This document shows, piece after piece, positions 6,952 to 12,321 of a stretch of 12,321 bases of DNA. Under the pieces are notes generated by a model that saw only the letters and a program-made list of their open reading frames with translations, did no database searches and was not told the origin of the DNA. The position numbers and the translations under genes were made by a program. Source of the stretch: Promethearchaeota archaeon (GTDB taxonomy: Archaea > Asgardarchaeota > Lokiarchaeia > Sigyniarchaeales > SOKP01); NCBI GenBank assembly GCA_030615235.1, contig JAUWZR010000052.1:1-12321 (forward strand), written 5' to 3'. Numbering within the stretch: position 1 is the first letter of the stretch; each line of letters opens with the position of its first letter.

Positions 6952-7446
6952 TTATAATCCTCCCTCGTATTCTGGTTTTGCTATCCACTTATCATATTCT
7001 TCATCAGGAACAAAGAAGAAATCCGTCATTTTCCCATACCTCCGTTTGTTAAATACCACTTTAACTCGTTTGCCTTTTTTGATTTTTGAAGGGACCAAAT
7101 TTTCTGAAAAAATACCCTGAAGTAATGCGGTTTCAGCTCCATCTAATTTTATATATCCAACTCCGTAAGGTATTGCTTTAATAAAAGCTGAAGTAGTATA
7201 CCATACTATAGTGCTCACTTCAATAGTTCCAGTCTGTTGAAGCTCCACCCAATCTGCGGGTTCGTAACAATCAGAGCAGTTAATTCTAGGCGGCATCCAA
7301 GTTTTTCCGCATTTTGTACATTTTGTACCTAATAATCGCTTATTATTCTTCAACTCTATAAAAAACTTTGATTGTCCACCCATCGTATATTTGTAGTTAA
7401 TTTTTATTACATCTCGAATTTGATGGTCTTGAAATTCTTCGCTCAT
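6952..7446 (-). CDS. DUF35 zinc-ribbon/OB-fold protein, thiolase partner (copy C)
   Basis: A 164-residue DUF35 protein. The N-terminal helix region is followed by a complete zinc ribbon, Cys43-x2-Cys46 and Cys57-x2-Cys60 (KCTKCGK and CSDC), and an OB-fold (about 70-155) with IPYGVGYIKLDGAETALLQ and KIKKGKRVKVVFNKR. The C-terminus has an extra acidic/aromatic tail (about 150-164) compared with copies A and B. Its ATG overlaps the thiolase TGA in an ATGA (7443-7446), so translation is coupled and 1:1 stoichiometry is likely. A GGAGGGG lies 11 bases before the start, inside the end of the thiolase gene. It is expected to form the CoA-channel subunit of a complex with the thiolase encoded just upstream. 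Confidence 0.93.
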   Translation of the reverse strand: MSEEFQDHQIRDVIKINYKYTMGGQSKFFIELKNNKRLLGTKCTKCGKTWMPPRINCSDCYEPADWVELQQTGTIEVSTIVWYTTSAFIKAIPYGVGYIKLDGAETALLQGIFSENLVPSKIKKGKRVKVVFNKRRYGKMTDFFFVPDEEYDKWIAKPEYEGGL

Positions 7447-8699
7447 GGTTTTTTCAACCCCTCCTCGTTTGCCATTACAATTATCGCAGCGTAAGCAGCA
7501 CCAGGACCTCCAATAGAATGAGATATGGCTCGACCCTTTTCAATTGTTACTTGATGTTTTCCGGCTTCTCCTCTTAATTGAAGTGCAGCCTCTCCGGTAC
7601 TCATTATGCCCGTAGCACCAACAGCATGACCACACCCTATAAGCCCACCTGATGGACAACAGGGGAGTTCTCCTTCTAACCAAGGGCCCTCACCGGATTT
7701 TTCGAATGTTTTCTCAATCCAGGGGCCACCTTCTCCGAAAGGAACGAATCCAAGCTCCTCATACGAAATCACTTCTTGTCCTGAAAAGGCATCATGAAGT
7801 TCTGCTAAATCAATCTGTTTTTTTATATTGTTATAATCTAAGCCAGCCATTTTGTACGCTGCTTTCGCCGCATAGATATTTGAATATAACCGCCCCATAT
7901 CTTCGCGATTCCCAATAAAACAATCGGTATTAGCCGCACCGACCCCAGTAATCCATATCGGATTTTCGACTCCTAGCTCCTTCACTTTATCGTCTGATGC
8001 CAAAATTAATGCAGCGGAGGCTTCAGAATACAAACAACAATCAAGTAGTTTGAAAGGAAAACATATTATCCGTGAGTTTAAGACATTCTCCACGCTTACT
8101 TTCATTGGAGATTGTGCTTTTGGGTTTAACATGGCATTTCCGTGATTTTTCACGCTAACATAGGCCATTTGTTCTTCGGTTGGGTTTCCAAATTCTTCGT
8201 AGTGAGCGTTAACCATAGAAACATAGGAGCTTGCAGCCATCACACCCATTGGGTATTCGTACGTCATATCACATGAATATGCGATCGCGTTTAAAACCTC
8301 TGGAGTAGTAACCCCTGTTTGCTCATCATAACAGTCATTACATTTTTCCACACCAAGACAAAGACACAGATCAGACAGCCCAGAGGCCACTTCTGCGTAA
8401 GCCATTCTCACTGTATAACCTCCAGTGGCACCCCCCGAGGCTATTCTCGTTCCCGGTTTATTGTTCATACCGATGTACGAATTTATAAAGATATCTGGCA
8501 TGAATTGTCGTTCAAATAACTCGTTATATATACCATATACCGTAGATTCTAAATTGTTATGATTAATTTCCGCTCCATTTTTGTTCGCATCTCCCAAAGC
8601 GAGTTTTGTCGCATCGTAAGCGAGCTCGAAATATGTTTTATCCAAATATCTTGCTTTAAAAGGAGTTATTCCTATTCCAACTATAGCAACTTTCCTCAT
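7443..8699 (-). CDS. SCP-x-type thiolase homologue lacking the nucleophilic cysteine
   Basis: A full-length thiolase-superfamily protein of 418 residues from the ATG at 8699, giving MRKVAIVGIGITPF, the usual N-terminus. A GTG at 8708 would add three residues. Conserved elements are MAYAEVASGLSDL (about 99-111), LAELHDAF with His302, CPSGGLIGCGHAVGATG with His358, and SIGGPG near the C-terminus. The nucleophile loop reads RIASGGATGGYT: Gly90 (codon 8430-8432) aligns with the catalytic Cys of bacterial and archaeal SCP2-type thiolases. Both active-site histidines are kept, so acid/base chemistry on a CoA thioester without an acyl-enzyme is plausible, for example a retro-aldol reaction. It heads an operon with DUF35 and SCP2. 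The fold call is firm; the reaction is not. Confidence 0.94.
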   Translation of the reverse strand: MRKVAIVGIGITPFKARYLDKTYFELAYDATKLALGDANKNGAEINHNNLESTVYGIYNELFERQFMPDIFINSYIGMNNKPGTRIASGGATGGYTVRMAYAEVASGLSDLCLCLGVEKCNDCYDEQTGVTTPEVLNAIAYSCDMTYEYPMGVMAASSYVSMVNAHYEEFGNPTEEQMAYVSVKNHGNAMLNPKAQSPMKVSVENVLNSRIICFPFKLLDCCLYSEASAALILASDDKVKELGVENPIWITGVGAANTDCFIGNREDMGRLYSNIYAAKAAYKMAGLDYNNIKKQIDLAELHDAFSGQEVISYEELGFVPFGEGGPWIEKTFEKSGEGPWLEGELPCCPSGGLIGCGHAVGATGIMSTGEAALQLRGEAGKHQVTIEKGRAISHSIGGPGAAYAAIIVMANEEGLKKP

Positions 8700-8734
8700 A
8701 ATTTTCACTTAAAAATGTTTTTTGATAATTTTGG

Positions 8735-8750
8735 TTTTAAATATATTTTA
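8735..8750 (-). promoter_or_regulatory. TATA box for the thiolase-DUF35-SCP2 operon
   Basis: The minus-strand sequence TAAAATATATTTAAAA is centred about 43 bases before the ATG at 8699. That predicts a leader of roughly 15-20 bases. No SD precedes the thiolase ATG. Confidence 0.5.
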
Positions 8751-8799
8751 TATTAGATTCGCTTGTTAATTAATGTTATAATGATATGAAAAATGAATA

Positions 8800-9399
8800 T
8801 TAAAAAGAAATCTCTTTAATTTTTGCGTTATCATGGACTCGCTTTTTAGCTTTTAATAAAAAAATACCATGAAAGAGCGACCATAAGATAATCCCAACGA
8901 GTGCAATCCATTGTATAGAATAGCTCATAAACACATCTGGTATTCCAACTATCAAAGAAAGAAGATATCTTATCCAAACTATACTATATAATGCACCAGC
9001 TATAAACGATATAATCATTATAATCTTGGAAACCTTTTCTTTTGAAAATTCAATAATCCCAATTAATGTAAAAGAAACTGAACCTGCTACGTAGTGAATT
9101 CCTGCAGCAAAACCATGAGTTAGGAATAACAGCATAACATTCCTCTCTATGGGAACTAAACTTAGGATATTATGGCTAATAATTGATAAAAAAGAACTCA
9201 GTGCGGTAATTTTGAATAAAAAAAGATAACTCTCCTTATTATTAAAATAATTTATTAAAGAGATGTATGTAGGGATTTGACAGAAACTAGAAATTAATAA
9301 TCCAATACTAAAAATTATACTTGAGATCATTGGTCCTGATACCAAATCACTTACTGCATATGATACTATATTGAAACTAGGATTCACAGAAGAGTTCAA
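8800..9399 (-). CDS. DUF998-like membrane protein, main part downstream of a frameshift
   Basis: About 199 residues with five hydrophobic segments: roughly residues 20-50, 58-82, 87-115, 123-152 and 161-184 of this part. The segment SFNIVSYAVSDLVSGP followed by a long helix resembles the 'ISDLG' entry of DUF998/Frag1-like integral membrane proteins, whose function is poorly known. In its own frame the only initiator at the 5' end is TTG (9399), sitting exactly at an A8 run of the plus strand. The missing N-terminus, including the first membrane segment, lies in another frame just upstream (9396-9509). Adding one base to the homopolymer joins the two into one protein of about 236-237 residues. 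It is either a pseudogene, a sequencing error or a slippage-expressed gene. The family call is moderate. Confidence 0.75.
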   Translation of the reverse strand: MNSSVNPSFNIVSYAVSDLVSGPMISSIIFSIGLLISSFCQIPTYISLINYFNNKESYLFLFKITALSSFLSIISHNILSLVPIERNVMLLFLTHGFAAGIHYVAGSVSFTLIGIIEFSKEKVSKIIMIISFIAGALYSIVWIRYLLSLIVGIPDVFMSYSIQWIALVGIILWSLFHGIFLLKAKKRVHDNAKIKEISF

Positions 9400-9509
9400 A
9401 AAAAAGAGATTAGAGCCGATAATGTCATCGATATTGCTCCAATAATTCCAAAATACCCACCATTATCTCGAATGAATTTAAGTATACGATTTTCCGTCAG
9501 ATTACGCAT
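9396..9509 (-). pseudogene. N-terminal fragment of the DUF998-like membrane protein (frame-disrupted)
   Basis: The ATG at 9509 opens 37 codons (start MRNLTENRILKFIRDNGG, then a hydrophobic GIIGAISMTLSALISFF) ending at TGA 9396-9398. The hydrophobic end is the expected first membrane helix of the protein encoded at 8800-9399. Because the plus-strand run at 9398-9405 has eight A, the minus-strand frame hits TGA. With nine, it would read ...SFFLNSSVNPS and continue. Fragment and main part are therefore best treated as one broken gene. Confidence 0.65.
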
Positions 9510-9622
9510 TTTTGTCGCAAATACAATATCATTAAAAAATTACATTAATAGTTATGTCAATTACACGACCACATTTAAAATTAACATGATTTGTAATTAA
9601 TAAAATTTAAGGTCATCAATGG

Positions 9623-9634
9623 TATATTTTAAAT
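9623..9634 (+). promoter_or_regulatory. TATA box for the third crotonase gene
   Basis: TATATTTTAAAT is centred about 29 bases before the ATG at 9657, consistent with a leaderless mRNA. No SD precedes the start. Confidence 0.6.
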
Positions 9635-9656
9635 AAAATTTCAATTTACTAATCGT

Positions 9657-10448
9657 ATGAGTGATCACGATTTAATTTTGTATGAAGCGAGAGGACGCAT
9701 CGCAATAATCACAATTAACAGACCAGAAAAAGCACATTCCTTTAACGGTGACATGTTAAAATCTCTACATGAGAAGTTGATTAGCGCAGATAATGATGAA
9801 AAAATTAGATGCATTTTGATAAAAAGCACAGGTCAAAAATTCTTTTCTGCGGGTTACGATTTGAAAGAAATTCAGGGTGATCCAGAAAAAGTTGCTACGA
9901 TTATACAATGGGGCAGAAAGGTCAACGAAACAATTCTTCTAATGAAAAAACCAATAATCACGCAAATTCAAGGTATTGCTGTTGGTTTTGGGGCAATGTT
10001 AATATTAGCTTCTGATTTAAAAGTGTTTGCAGACAGGTCGGTAGAAGAATTATATTTAAAGTTACCAGAACTTGCAATTTCAGCATTTCCACAGACGGGG
10101 GCAACATTATTGCCTTTAATGGCTTTTGGTTTCAACTATGCGAAAAATGTGATGTATACCACCGATAAAATAGGAATAAAAGAACTAAAAAATATTAATT
10201 TTCCTGCAAGAATCTTTCCATTAGACAAATTGGACACAGAAACCGTTGCCTTTGCTAAAAAAATCAGCAAATATCAACCAAAATTCTCAATCTTCCTAAA
10301 AACTATGTTAACAATTATGGAGAAAGGACGTATTAAGGCATATTTTGACTTAGAAGATGAATGCGGGAAGGTAGCTTATGATCACAACATTAGAAGCTTA
10401 AAGGAAATAGAGGATTTTATAAAAGAGTTACATCAGAAATTCACATAA
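9657..10448 (+). CDS. Atypical crotonase-family (enoyl-CoA hydratase/isomerase-like) protein
   Basis: A 263-residue crotonase fold. The N-terminal IAIITINRPEKAHSFN (15-30) and FFSAGYDLKEI (62-72) give the first oxyanion loop. GIAVGFGAMLILASD (106-120) is the second. Only one hydratase acid is kept: Glu138 in LPELAIS aligns with Glu164 of the rat enzyme, while Met114 replaces the Glu144 equivalent. Ordinary hydration is therefore doubtful; isomerase, hydrolase or other CoA-enolate chemistry remains possible. The C-terminal region (about 165-263) is diverged from the other two crotonases here and has the sequence PARIFPLDKL. It is a single gene with its own TATA box and its own hairpin-plus-T terminator. 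The fold assignment is firm and the specific reaction unknown. Confidence 0.9.
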   Translation: MSDHDLILYEARGRIAIITINRPEKAHSFNGDMLKSLHEKLISADNDEKIRCILIKSTGQKFFSAGYDLKEIQGDPEKVATIIQWGRKVNETILLMKKPIITQIQGIAVGFGAMLILASDLKVFADRSVEELYLKLPELAISAFPQTGATLLPLMAFGFNYAKNVMYTTDKIGIKELKNINFPARIFPLDKLDTETVAFAKKISKYQPKFSIFLKTMLTIMEKGRIKAYFDLEDECGKVAYDHNIRSLKEIEDFIKELHQKFT

Positions 10449-10474
10449 ATAACAATATTAATGAAATTTTAGAG

Positions 10475-10518
10475 AACTAAGACTATGCTAGTCTTAGTTA
10501 ATAACATCCATTTTTTTT
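10475..10518 (+). terminator. Perfect 11-bp hairpin followed by a T8 tract
   Basis: AACTAAGACTA (10475-10485) and its exact reverse complement (10489-10499) flank a TGC loop. An 11-base spacer and eight T (10511-10518) follow. Placed 26 bases after the crotonase stop, it looks like a transcript end or an mRNA-stabilising stem. The gap between stem and T tract is larger than in a bacterial intrinsic terminator, so a protein-binding dyad is the alternative. Confidence 0.55.
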
Positions 10519-10568
10519 CATTAAAGTCATTTTCATGGTACAATTAATTTTAGATAAATTTATGCACC

Positions 10569-10578
10569 TATATAAAAA
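10569..10578 (+). promoter_or_regulatory. TATA box for the nitronate-monooxygenase-family gene
   Basis: CTATATAAAA is a near-canonical archaeal TATA box about 70 bases before the ATG at 10643. A start about 26 bases downstream would leave a leader of about 45 bases, which would include the AGGA (10633-10636) before the gene. Confidence 0.6.
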
Positions 10579-10642
10579 AGATTTTTTAATCTCAAAAAGG
10601 TAGTATTAACTATCATATAATGAAATCTATTTAGGAAAAAAG

Positions 10643-11665
10643 ATGATAAAGACAAGATTAACTGAATTATTTGGGATCAAATACCCGATTATAAGCGCTC
10701 CGATGGGACCTTTTTACACCACTAAGTTAACGGTTGCCGTTTCTGAAGTAGGGGGGCTTGGTGTATTAAGTCATGCGACTTTACGGGGGAAAAATTCTGT
10801 TAAAGATATGATTGCACAATTAGAATATGTGCTTGAACACACTGATAAGCCATTTGGTGTAAATGTTAGAACAGCTCGAGTACAAACTGATCATAAAATA
10901 ATGTTAAGGAAAATTATTCAAAATATTAAGCAAAATCCAAAACTTCGCGAACAATTAGTTTACATTATTACGAGCGCTGGGGGTTCAAAATTTGCGAGTA
11001 AGTTATTAAAAGAGAAAACTCCAGATGTAAAACATTTCCACGTTTCTCCTGCTTTATGGTTAGTAGATAAATCATTTGCAGCGGGCTGTGATGGTGTATG
11101 TGCAACGGGTACTGAAGGAGGCGGTCACCAGAGCTATGAAGGAATTACTACACTAGTTCTAGTTTCACAGGTGGCTCAAAAATATCCCGAAAAACTGTTA
11201 GTTGCCTGTGGAGGTATCGCAAATCCGGAAAGTGTAGCTGCGGGATTAGCTATGGGGGCAGATGCAGTTGCTATGGGAACGCGGTTTATAGCCTCTACTG
11301 AAAGCGAGTTTCACCCTAATTACAAAGCTTTAATTCCACCAGCAACTGCTCGAGATACTATGCTCACCACTGGCGGTTTTGGTCCGATTAGGTTATTGAA
11401 AAATAAATATTGCCTTGAACATGGAAAAATCATGACAAAAGAAGAGAAAATGGCTCAAGAATTAGCATTAGATATGGATACATTTCTAGAAGATCTTTAT
11501 CGCTACGAAATCGTGTATACTCAAGGAGATGTAGAAGATGGAGCTATACCTGTTGGACAAACTTGCGGAATGATCGATTCCATAATGGATGTTGGCGATA
11601 TTATAACTAATTTCTCAAAAAAAGCAGAACAAATATTAAAAAAATTAAGTTCTAAGATATCATAA
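10643..11665 (+). CDS. FMN-dependent nitronate monooxygenase / 2-nitropropane dioxygenase family protein
   Basis: A 340-residue TIM-barrel flavoprotein. The N-terminal motif is YPIISAPMGPF (14-24), followed by VSEVGGLGVLS (33-43). GTEGGGHQS (156-164) is the family's GxEAGGHxG box with His162. VACGGIANPESVAAGLAMGA (187-206) and GTRFIASTES (212-221) form the FMN-phosphate loops. Members include nitronate monooxygenases, NADH:quinone reductases and FabK-like enoyl reductases. In acyl-CoA gene neighbourhoods the true substrate is often unknown, and an enoyl-thioester reductase role is possible here. The start has a weak SD (AGGA, 6 bases upstream) and a strong TATA box. It is a single gene ending in a T10 tract. 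Substrate specificity cannot be read from the sequence. Confidence 0.9.
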   Translation: MIKTRLTELFGIKYPIISAPMGPFYTTKLTVAVSEVGGLGVLSHATLRGKNSVKDMIAQLEYVLEHTDKPFGVNVRTARVQTDHKIMLRKIIQNIKQNPKLREQLVYIITSAGGSKFASKLLKEKTPDVKHFHVSPALWLVDKSFAAGCDGVCATGTEGGGHQSYEGITTLVLVSQVAQKYPEKLLVACGGIANPESVAAGLAMGADAVAMGTRFIASTESEFHPNYKALIPPATARDTMLTTGGFGPIRLLKNKYCLEHGKIMTKEEKMAQELALDMDTFLEDLYRYEIVYTQGDVEDGAIPVGQTCGMIDSIMDVGDIITNFSKKAEQILKKLSSKIS

Positions 11666-11678
11666 ATATTGACATTCA

Positions 11679-11688
11679 TTTTTTTTTT
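11679..11688 (+). terminator. T10 tract terminator after the flavoprotein gene
   Basis: Ten T on the coding strand begin 13 bases after the stop, preceded by ACATTCA. The terminator region at 10504-10518 has the similar ACATCCA before its T8. It lies in the short convergent spacer with the acetyltransferase gene. Confidence 0.6.
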
Positions 11689-11731
11689 CTTTTATTCTTT
11701 AGGTCGTAAGCTAAAATACATTTTAGAAACA

Positions 11732-12178
11732 TTAGAGGTGCCTTTTATACAACTTTTTATCTGGTACATAGCTCATCATGATAAGATCTTCCCTCACATC
11801 CCAACCTAAATTGATATAGAATTCTACAACGCTTCTATTTGATTTTTCGATAAATAAGTGAACCTTATGGATATTCATTTTTCGAAATTGTTCGATTAAT
11901 GCGTCCATAATGGTTTTACCAAAACCTATCTTCTGGTAGTTTGGATCTACTGCGAAGTGATGAACATACCCCCTCCTTCCATCAAACGCTCCTATCACAA
12001 CAGCAATTATTTTTTCCTGGGCCTTCCCAATCAAAAAAAGATCGGGATTCCTATTAAGAACCCTCGTTATTTCATCAATCGAGTCTGAGGATCCCAATTC
12101 AATCCCTGCTTTTTTCCAGAGTTCCACAATTTCGTCGTAAAGTTCAATTTTAAACTTTTCTATCTTCATCTTAATCAT
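11732..12178 (-). CDS. GNAT-family N-acetyltransferase
   Basis: A 148-residue single-domain GNAT protein. The N-terminal helix is KIELYDEIVELWKKAGIEL (10-28). Motif A is VHHFAVDPNYQKIGFGKTI (72-90), with the acetyl-CoA pyrophosphate loop QKIGFG (82-87). Motif B is HLFIEKSNRSVVEFYINLGW (107-126), including the typical N-x-x-x-x-x-FY-x-x-x-GW end. It transfers an acetyl group from acetyl-CoA to an unknown amine: a small molecule, ribosomal protein or protein N-terminus. ATG 12178 is used; ATG 12169 (MKIEKFKIE) is equally plausible and sits 1 base after the upstream stop. The upstream frame ends inside or just before the start (12171-12173), so the two genes are probably co-transcribed and coupled. 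No SD is visible. Confidence 0.88.
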   Translation of the reverse strand: MIKMKIEKFKIELYDEIVELWKKAGIELGSSDSIDEITRVLNRNPDLFLIGKAQEKIIAVVIGAFDGRRGYVHHFAVDPNYQKIGFGKTIMDALIEQFRKMNIHKVHLFIEKSNRSVVEFYINLGWDVREDLIMMSYVPDKKLYKRHL

Positions 12179-12321
12179 CAAAAGAATCTAAAGAGAGATT
12201 ATATATTTTTTTTCTAATCTCAGTTTTCTTTTCTATAATTTCTTTAATGTAATTTGAAATTTCTATTCTCTTACTTCGATCAGTTGGAAATGGTAATTTA
12301 ACATCTAAAATTCTATTACCG
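12171..12321 (-). CDS. C-terminal fragment of a gene cut by the window edge, possibly N-6 DNA methylase/specificity-like
   Basis: A minus-strand frame is open from the right edge for 49 residues, ending at TAA 12171-12173. The visible peptide has a hydrophobic strand ending in prolines (GNRILDVKLPFPTDRSKR) followed by a charged helix (ISNYIKEIIEKKTEIRKK). That pattern of 'lldIkiPlP....r..I...v..ii..k...r' is common at the ends of N-6 adenine methylases and type I specificity domains, but 49 residues are too few for a firm call. An AAA-type ATPase was considered, but the lid domain would be missing. The end overlaps the acetyltransferase start by up to 8 bases. Confidence 0.55.
   Translation of the reverse strand, partial: GNRILDVKLPFPTDRSKRIEISNYIKEIIEKKTEIRKKIYNLSLDSFDD

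Noticed and set aside
6950..6988. Longer start (ATG 6988) for the SCP2-like protein
   Set aside because: It would add 13 basic residues not typical of the domain and overlap the DUF35 gene by 37 bases. The ATG at 6949 has GGAGG at a good distance and a 2-base gap.
7652..8756. Three plus-strand open frames (65-88 codons) opposite the second thiolase gene and its promoter
   Set aside because: Antisense shadows of a conserved gene. The peptides are rich in Ser/His/Arg without any recognisable motif.
12171..12321. AAA-type ATPase C-terminus at the right edge
   Set aside because: The proline/arginine pattern briefly resembles the AAA region after the arginine finger, but only about 27 residues follow it, too few for the lid domain.
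1..12321. CRISPR arrays, insertion sequences, tRNA or rRNA genes
   Set aside because: I saw no regularly spaced repeats, transposase frames with terminal repeats, or cloverleaf/rRNA-like sequence on either strand.

Overview
The window looks like chromosomal DNA from an AT-rich archaeon. The genes that open transcripts mostly have a TATA-like box about 25-35 bases before the start codon and no Shine-Dalgarno sequence, so they look leaderless or nearly so. Genes inside operons have clear GGAGG-type ribosome binding sites. Thiolase genes coupled to zinc-ribbon/OB-fold (DUF35) genes are also a common archaeal arrangement. An Asgard (Lokiarchaeia-like) source would fit, but nothing here proves the lineage.

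Layout. (1) 1-2013, plus strand: the 3' part of a thiolase-superfamily gene, then two different DUF35 genes. A T10 tract ends this operon. (2) 2089-2913, plus: a crotonase with both hydratase glutamates, on its own promoter. (3) 2997-4919, minus: a Delta3,Delta2-enoyl-CoA-isomerase-type crotonase and, upstream of it, an L-threonine aldolase. (4) 4920-5321: an AT-rich spacer with one doubtful small reading frame. (5) 5322-6404, plus: an orphan membrane histidine kinase. (6) 6578-8699, minus: a tight operon of thiolase, DUF35 and an SCP2-like lipid-binding protein. (7) 8800-9509, minus: a DUF998-like membrane protein broken by a frameshift at an A8 run. (8) 9657-10448, plus: a third, atypical crotonase, followed by a perfect 11-bp hairpin and a T tract. 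(9) 10643-11665, plus: an FMN-dependent nitronate-monooxygenase-family protein. (10) 11732-12321, minus: a GNAT acetyltransferase overlapping the C-terminus of a gene cut by the right edge, which may be a DNA-methylase or specificity subunit.

How the genes fit together. The theme is acyl-CoA chemistry: two thiolase/DUF35 modules, three diverged crotonases, an SCP2 lipid carrier and a flavoprotein. By motif alignment, both thiolase-fold proteins have glycine where the nucleophilic cysteine should be. The first has also lost the HD and GHP catalytic motifs, while the second keeps both histidines. This recalls the DUF35-bound, thiolase-fold aldolase Ltp2 of steroid side-chain degradation. The window shows no acyl-CoA dehydrogenase and no 3-hydroxyacyl-CoA dehydrogenase. 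One reading is hydration followed by retro-aldol cleavage (or the reverse condensation) rather than ordinary beta-oxidation; this is inference. The second operon is also laid out as a split version of the eukaryotic SCP-x protein (thiolase plus SCP2) with a DUF35 subunit between them.
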